Of a stretch of DNA of 64,000 bases, positions 58,020 through 64,000 are shown in pieces. A program made the translations under genes and the position numbers. Source of the stretch: Schistocephalus solidus (taxonomy: Eukaryota; Platyhelminthes; Cestoda; Diphyllobothriidea; Diphyllobothriidae); contig WEDG01000322.1 in NCBI GenBank assembly GCA_017591395.1, positions 1 to 64,000 on the forward strand. Direction: 5' to 3'. Position 1 is the first letter of the stretch. Every line of letters begins with the position of its first letter. Under the pieces are notes generated by a model. It searched no databases. It was given only the letters and a program-made list of their open reading frames with translations, and was not told the DNA's origin.

Positions 58020-59241
58020 ACATGTACATATATTTATCGGAATCATTACCCTTCTTAAATTACTTAAGGAACTAAGACGCACTTCATTTGACACCTGCTC
58101 CGGAATACAGCAACTTATAATGTACACATGAATAATTGAAAGTATTTCTTCAGGACCTTATAGCTTATGGTGTAATCCATTTGAGAGCTGCTTATGCAAG
58201 ATCCTCATCAATCAACGTAACAAGAATTGAGTTCCGGTTAGATGCATTCTTTTGCATGGGCCAGACCATAGCTTAAACAAATAACAGTCATACACAATAC
58301 TTGATTATGGGTGTCTGATCTCAGTGAGAACTGAACAATCAGACAACGTAGGGAACTTTTTTCTGAATATCAGTGGAGAGAAGTTCGAAGATATTGTACC
58401 GGTGCGGGATCTAAACCAAATACAAACAGAGAACTATTCAAACCCAACTTTGCATTTGAGAAATTTTATTTAAAAGATGAAATTACTAATTTAAAGTGTT
58501 CATTTATACTAAATTCATATTCTGCTAGCTATATCACACACACAGTGTCAGTCGTTGGCCATAAAATATACTTAAATGTATCGTCAGCAAGCCGAAGGTG
58601 CGTCCACCTACAGCGTAATTTTAAAAGATCTACAACTTCCATGAATAATTAATGTAGCAGTAATTTAATTCGCATACACATCATAGGCGTACAGTTTTGT
58701 TTTAAATTTGTGATTCAAATAGAAATACATATTGGCTGGTATAAGGAAACGTTGAAATCAAAACAATGAGTCACATATTGATTCAGTACCATCTTAAACT
58801 AATCAGACACCAGAGAATCTTGAATGCTACAGTATACCAGTCCGCGAACAAGTTACAATATAGCTAGTGCCACTAAAATTTGTGGTTACAGTCCTGGATG
58901 AAGGAGTTTTATCTTCGTTGAACAGCGCCAATCATAAATAAACTTTAAATTGGCCATATTTTTTGACATCTTAACAAAGTGTATTCAACGTAGAACGTTC
59001 GTATCTCCTCATACATCCGGCTCGCAATATATTTGGCTGCCTGTCCGTAAATTAATATAAATTCGCGGAGTTCTCAGAGGTACAGGAAAACGAAAATACC
59101 CATGTTATAATCTGTAAGTCAGGTCGGAATACATATGTTTTCGATAATTCATCATCTGGCAAGATAATTACAGGGGAAATGAAACTGCGGGGTGTTAACA
59201 TTATTTAAAAATTCTACTGGGTAGTATTGATTGTTTGCACG
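58020..59241 (+). repeat. ~1.1-kb dispersed repeat R1, copy 3 (longest)
   Basis: Collinear with copy 1 (29553-30540) and the reverse complement of copy 2 (45922-47050). It includes ATTACCCTTCTTAAATTACT, CCAGACCATAGCTTAAACAA and AACAAGTTACAATATAGCTA, and ends at TATTGATTGTTTGCACG like copy 1. Non-coding. Confidence 0.85.
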
Positions 59242-60508
59242 TTGGATTGCTGTCCCTTCAATATCGGTCCTGTCATCCGCATTTATGGTACATCTACCTG
59301 AGCATAACCTACGAATGTGTTATCAGCATTTCCTAGGCTTTCACATTTACTTCATGTGCTCCAATGGATTGAAACGGATGATCTGGTCAAGTAAAATATT
59401 CACGTGTTCTGTAAGAGATTGGCCGGATTAGTCCCTCTCCTATATGTCAATACTATATACGTCTTGCATAGCTAGCAACAACTATACTCGACAGGTTTGT
59501 TAATTATGCTCTTCAGCAGTAGATTTCCATTGAGGCGTTAGTTTAGGAAATTTTTAGTAGCATAGATTGAGTGGATCTTGTAAAATATTAACCAAATGCT
59601 CAATAATATGGGACATCAATGTGGACTTCTTAAACTGTCTACAACTGTGGTCAGGTTGGTAAGTTTGGAAGTATTTGGAGTCGTGGAATTGTGTGAAATA
59701 AACAATTGCACACTTCAGAGCTACATCGCATTTTGAAGAACTAATCGCACCTCATCATGCTTTTATTCGGCACGTGAATTATTTAACTTAATTGTGCAAA
59801 TTGAAACGGCGAAGCCTTCTTTGAAGATCTTCTGTGGAATTTAGTTCATCAGCAACTTGGCCCTTTCCCCGTGCGACCTTACCGTTCCGGAAGAACGGTC
59901 GAATCCTTTGGTTTTTCATATATGTTTCGACTTCCTATTCAGAACCATAAATTGTCGGCATCACTGGGCAGCCGGTGGTTTTCCAAAAGGTTAAATTTGT
60001 CTCAATATTTCACAGACTGAAAAGCCAAATCATCTGTCCTACTGTTTCGTCCACTTCCAGATGTTCCTGTGCAAATGCACCTTTCCCACTCCTAGTATTC
60101 CCGGCACTGAATATTTTTGAATCCGTCACTTATATCATGGTGATTGACTGCGTACCGAATGCGTGTCTTGGATTACATATGTTAACCCGCAATCCGGGTA
60201 GTGCAACGTGAAAATAGTTGCGTAAGTGACAAGTATAGTAACCCCTACAGCCAACTGACGGAAAGATTCAGTAACAAAAAAACCCCTTTTGGGTGACAGC
60301 CTTTTCAATTCGATAAGAAGATGGCAGCAATGTACCCGTGATAGGAGATATACTGCGGCCGAACTCATATTTTGCGCACCTTTTAAGTCCTTGCCTATCC
60401 TACACGCTACGGGTACCTGGTCAGTGCACCCAACTTGTTTATAAAAAAAAACGTGCACAGCCGAACACACAGGCAATTGGCCGCTAGTTAAATGGAACAC
60501 GTGAGCAG
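59242..60508. other. No recognisable gene
   Basis: Short frames only. The part from about 60330 on may be decayed 5' sequence of the PLE end annotated next, but no clear motif is seen. Confidence 0.35.
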
Positions 60509-60703
60509 GTGGCTTCTAATACAGAAAAACTAATTTCACGTTCTTCCATTACAGAACACATGCTTGATACTGGTCACTCAGTGGACCCCAAAACATCATT
60601 CCGAATGCTTGTTTGGGCACGAAACTCTCACTCGTTTTGCTACCTGGATGCAACCTATATTCAGCGGTTGGAGCACGTAGTCAGCCTAAATCGTCCGTGG
60701 TAA
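60509..60703 (+). pseudogene. Penelope-like element C-terminal GIY-YIG fragment
   Basis: The 64-codon frame reads SSITEHMLDTGHSVDPKTSF, RMLVWARNSHSF, ATYIQRLEHVVSLNRPW and stop. SSIxxHxxDTGHxVD and a C-terminal EAxxI-x-R ... LNRP-type ending are the late part of PLE GIY-YIG nucleases (compare SSIFTHLIDTN at 30.9 kb). The Glu of EAxxI is Asp/Ala here (DATYI). The beginning of repeat R2 overlaps it, so R2 probably includes a PLE 3' end. Confidence 0.65.
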
Positions 60704-62735
60704 TATTAATATAAGTCGCTCTCCTCCCTCTATGTATGTGAATGTAGTTTAATTAGCAAGGACTTCAACTAGATATCCAAAATAAATATATTTGTATGTT
60801 GCTTTGCTTTTGGGGTCTTAGTTCACTAGCATTCAGCTTTATAAATTCAATCCCTTTGATTAGTTATTGTTTATTTTCCACCTTTTCTTTGGAGAAAATA
60901 ACAGTAGGTATCTGACAGACCATATTATCACGATGACATTCAAAGTCCTTTCCCTAACCAAGGTAGCTGGACATGACTCGTACCTTGCAGGGTTTCCTTT
61001 ACGTTATTAGATTCCTCGGTTCGTTTTTGCCCACAATTAGGTGTCCGGAGTTAAATTAGGAAATATAATATATTGGTGTTTAACTTCTAATGTGAATAAT
61101 ACTGAAGTAAATGTATTAAGTACGTGGCGAGTTTGTTGAACATACGGGAAACATTCTGATTTAGCTTTCCGTTTAGCCATATTTTTACTTTTATTTATTT
61201 TTTTAAGGAAATTAAACAATCGGAGAGACAGCAAGTTACTTGAAAGTAAATAATCGTGTCGGACACTGGAAGTTATTCAGGCCGGCTGATAAATGCATTA
61301 AAGCATGATTTTTATGAACAGGTTACCTTAGGGCATGTGAAATACTGATAACCTTCACACCACAAATCGTCGAGCTGTGTAGATTATATGTTCCATATCT
61401 TTTAAGAGCATACTTGAACAAAGATACCTGATAAATATTGCAATACTTTTATGAAGTGCACGATTACAGTTTCTGGCGTTTCAAAATTAACGGCATTGTG
61501 ACGGCCAAGATTGACAGTGTTGTTTTATCTGGTCATTCCCCTTGTCTTAAAATTATGCATGTCTTTTTAAAATTACATCTAAAACGATGCAAACGACAGT
61601 AATCTGTGCATTTAAAATCGCAATACAACGTTGAAGAGTCATCTACGTTCGAGGTTTGTATCATTCAAATACAAAAATATGCTACTTGAAGCACAATTTT
61701 AGTAAAAATGTGAATCTACCAAAATAAGTACTGAGTTTTCTCAAATTTCCCAAAAGATATCCTTGTTTGCAGTGGCAGTTCAAAATTGCACAAAGCTTAG
61801 AGCGGTTGAATTCCTGGCAAGGGCTTGATTATGTTTAATATGACTCCTCTTACCAATCGTAAATTATATTTTGTCCTGTTTTCGATACTGATTGTATGCT
61901 AAGCCCATGCGTGATTTTCCTTCCGGTAGCTTCATACTTAACGTCTCTCTGACTTTTGTCCTTGACGCTACAAAACGCTCAACTGCCTCAGTAGGATGTG
62001 AAATCCTACGCACAAAAGAGGTTTAACACGTTTGGTTATATACGTGAAAATTATTTCAGCGGGCGTTTTTCGGTTTTCCACAAGCAAAGGACGCACTTGC
62101 GACCACACGTACCCTGGCAATTACGTTGCTGTGCCACCTGCGTTTTGGCCCTAAAAATTTGATGCAGGCAGAAATAAAAAGTTTTGTTTTCCTTAATTCG
62201 AAAATTGAGGCGATTGCTAAAATTCAGAAAAGCATCCAACAGTCCTTCTGATGATTTAGGCGGCTAAATAATCGGCGTCTTTTCATACGATATATTGACT
62301 TTAAACACCGATTCATTATCTGCGATAATAATTTGATCACCGTTTATGTATCGCCAGTTGACCTTACCTCGATCATGAGGATATACACCCAGTACCACTT
62401 CACACAGTGTTCGTATTGCCTGCTTTTGCGATCGTTGAGAATAAAGAAGTTCAAATTGTGCCCAAAGGGCGTGAAGGTTGCAGGGATGGTAAAGTGAGTT
62501 GGAAATAGTTACGAATGTTCAGAGACTTTCACAGCATCTCCCGTACTGTCTCGTCTTACATCCACTTGCACGTGGTGGCAAAAGACGGAGTCAGCATGAG
62601 TGGAGGTGGGTTCAAGCGCAGTAAACGAAATGTTGAACAGTTCACCGAAGCGTCTCACAGGCAAATTGGCTCACGTACACTGGATCAGTTCTTTATATAA
62701 TAAATGAACGTTCATTGATGAACGCTCACCGATCG
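60584..62735 (+). repeat. Dispersed repeat R2, copy 2 (uninterrupted)
   Basis: Collinear with 38031-40664 plus 44103-44250. Near 62604 it reads GAGTGGAGGTGGGTTCAAGC without interruption, which is the empty-site form of the CR1 insertion in copy 1. About 600 bp present in copy 1 (38456-39055) are absent near 60985. Confidence 0.85.
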
Positions 62736-64000
62736 CTAACTGAACCCACCCGTCCCGTTCTGACTTATTCACCTCTCCCGAGCCCTACAAGCAGCCACAC
62801 AGTGAAAAATGCATTAGTCTGCCTTGTCTTTGCCCGAAATTATCATCTGCCTAAATAATGAATGACTTAAATCCCATCTGTGTGGGAATGCTGTAGAGGC
62901 TATAGTTAGAGAAAGCTATTAAGACTACCTTACTGGTTTGGAGGAACGGATAACTCTGTCGGTTGGAAGCCAGTCAACCTGTAACGTGTAGTGCATCGTA
63001 TTTTTGTAGGTACGAATGTGATAATGGGCCGTACAAATTAATCTCGCACTGAGGATCTCCAGTACTAGATGTGTTGAAAGTAATTGAAAACAAACGCCAT
63101 TTTACAGTGAAAGTATTATTTCTTCGTTTTTGCAGAATCGTATTGATAAATATTTTCGAGATTTTGATTACGCATTATAATATAATCCTACTCTGGCAGT
63201 GGCTTTACTACATTTAAAACAAAAATAATGGCCGTAATAAAAAATGTCGGTTTTATAAATTAAAGCATCTACAGAAAACACAACTAGTTCAGTTACATCC
63301 ATTTTGTCAAATTGTATGTTATAATTCCTAGAACAAACGTAAATTAGTTCACAAGAAACGTGATCGAGTGACCGATTAATCGCAGTGGCTTAATACCGCG
63401 GGACTCATTGACTGTGTAGAACATCAGCCAGGAAACAGCCTTAACCACTTCCATATCTACCAAAGCGGCAACATGTTAATTGCTTGAATGGATGAACACT
63501 TACTTGGCATCTATTCTGGTTGAGGGCATTTGGCCGAAGTACTGACAAATAAATTCCAGAGGCACATGCAAATTCCATTTCTACAGTGATCGTAGAAATT
63601 TGAAACACCAGCCGATGAAATGTTAACCAGAAAATTACATAAGAAGCTAATTATAATTGCAATTCCTATCCAAAATGGGTAGCAACTTTCCATCATTTAT
63701 TCCTTACTGAGGGAAAAATAATAATCATCCAGCTCATGTGGGGTTACAGCAACCCACAAAAAATGGACAGTTTTGTCTGACGAGAAGAGTAAGTTGCCTT
63801 GACCAGAAATGTGCCAGCCGAAGAGGAATTCTCGTGCATGTGCGCAACGTGAGAAAACATGCTGGTCATCTTCCAATTAGAGTACCTGTTTGGTATTATC
63901 TTTGACCCATGCAATGTCGATGCATTGAACTACGTACTAGTAGTTTGCAGGTGTGATCATCTAAGTACCATACGCTTCAATTTGTTAGTATCATGTGCAA
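62736..64000. other. No gene; diverged R3-like segment at 63185-63760
   Basis: CCTACTCTGGCAGTGGCTTT, GAAGTACTGACAAATAAATT and AATAATAATCATCCAGCTCA correspond in order to R3 at 34.7-35.2 kb. Open frames are short and unrecognised. Confidence 0.45.

Noticed and set aside
40309..62262. CTCTGATGATG at 40309 and TTCTGATGATT at 62247 as hammerheads
   Set aside because: No GAAA with a minimal stem III lies downstream in either copy, and the stem I halves do not pair.

Overview
The window is repeat-dense, intron-rich animal DNA. The most likely source is a flatworm, probably a tapeworm of the Spirometra/Diphyllobothrium type. The evidence is several families of Penelope-like retroelements (PLEs) with GIY-YIG endonuclease domains, CR1/Jockey-type non-LTR elements, tRNA-derived SINEs, long (TA)n tracts, and a vertebrate/flatworm-style TTAGGG-like interstitial tract. 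Nothing looks bacterial: there are no operons, no bacterial ribosome-binding sites, and almost every open frame is a short shadow. The species call is inference.

Only one host gene is recognisable. It is an unorthodox aquaporin of the AQP11/12 type on the + strand, with exons at about 7105-7565 and 9325-9800. The splice phases match across a 1.76 kb intron that carries a SINE and a degenerate telomere-like tract. The exons for the first membrane helix and for the second pore motif were not found. Base composition looks less AT-rich over the first ~11.6 kb and more AT-rich afterwards (judged by eye).

Layout. 1-1075: two convergent CR1 relics. 1076-7100: no recognisable gene. 7.1-9.8 kb: aquaporin exons. 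10-19 kb: SINE pieces, a 250-bp direct repeat, a pure (CAT)72 tract and three hammerhead-like motifs. 24.4-25.3 kb: a PLE reverse transcriptase relic. 25.4-28.7 kb: tandem and inverted ~366-bp units around a mariner-like transposase relic. 29.5-34.1 kb: a 1-kb dispersed repeat and two more PLE relics. 35.5-36.3 kb: a full SINE, two (TA)n tracts, an inverted SINE head, a ~100-bp foldback and a hammerhead-like unit. 38.0-44.25 kb: a dispersed repeat split by a near-full-length CR1-like element, whose empty-site equivalent lies at about 62.6 kb. 45.9-47.05 kb: an inverted copy of the 1-kb repeat. 50.7-58.0 kb: a cluster of at least six PLE copies in tandem and inverted arrangement, with hammerhead-like motifs at the copy junctions. 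58.0-64 kb: more copies of the dispersed repeats.

Most of the sequence is therefore retroelement-built. Reverse transcriptases with GIY-YIG nucleases, pseudo-LTRs carrying hammerhead-like ribozymes, and (TA)n tracts recur together. This suggests that PLE insertion, tandem arrangement and template switching shaped the locus. All PLE copies seen here are broken. The CR1-like copy at 40.7-44.1 kb has an intact RT catalytic core but a damaged upstream frame.
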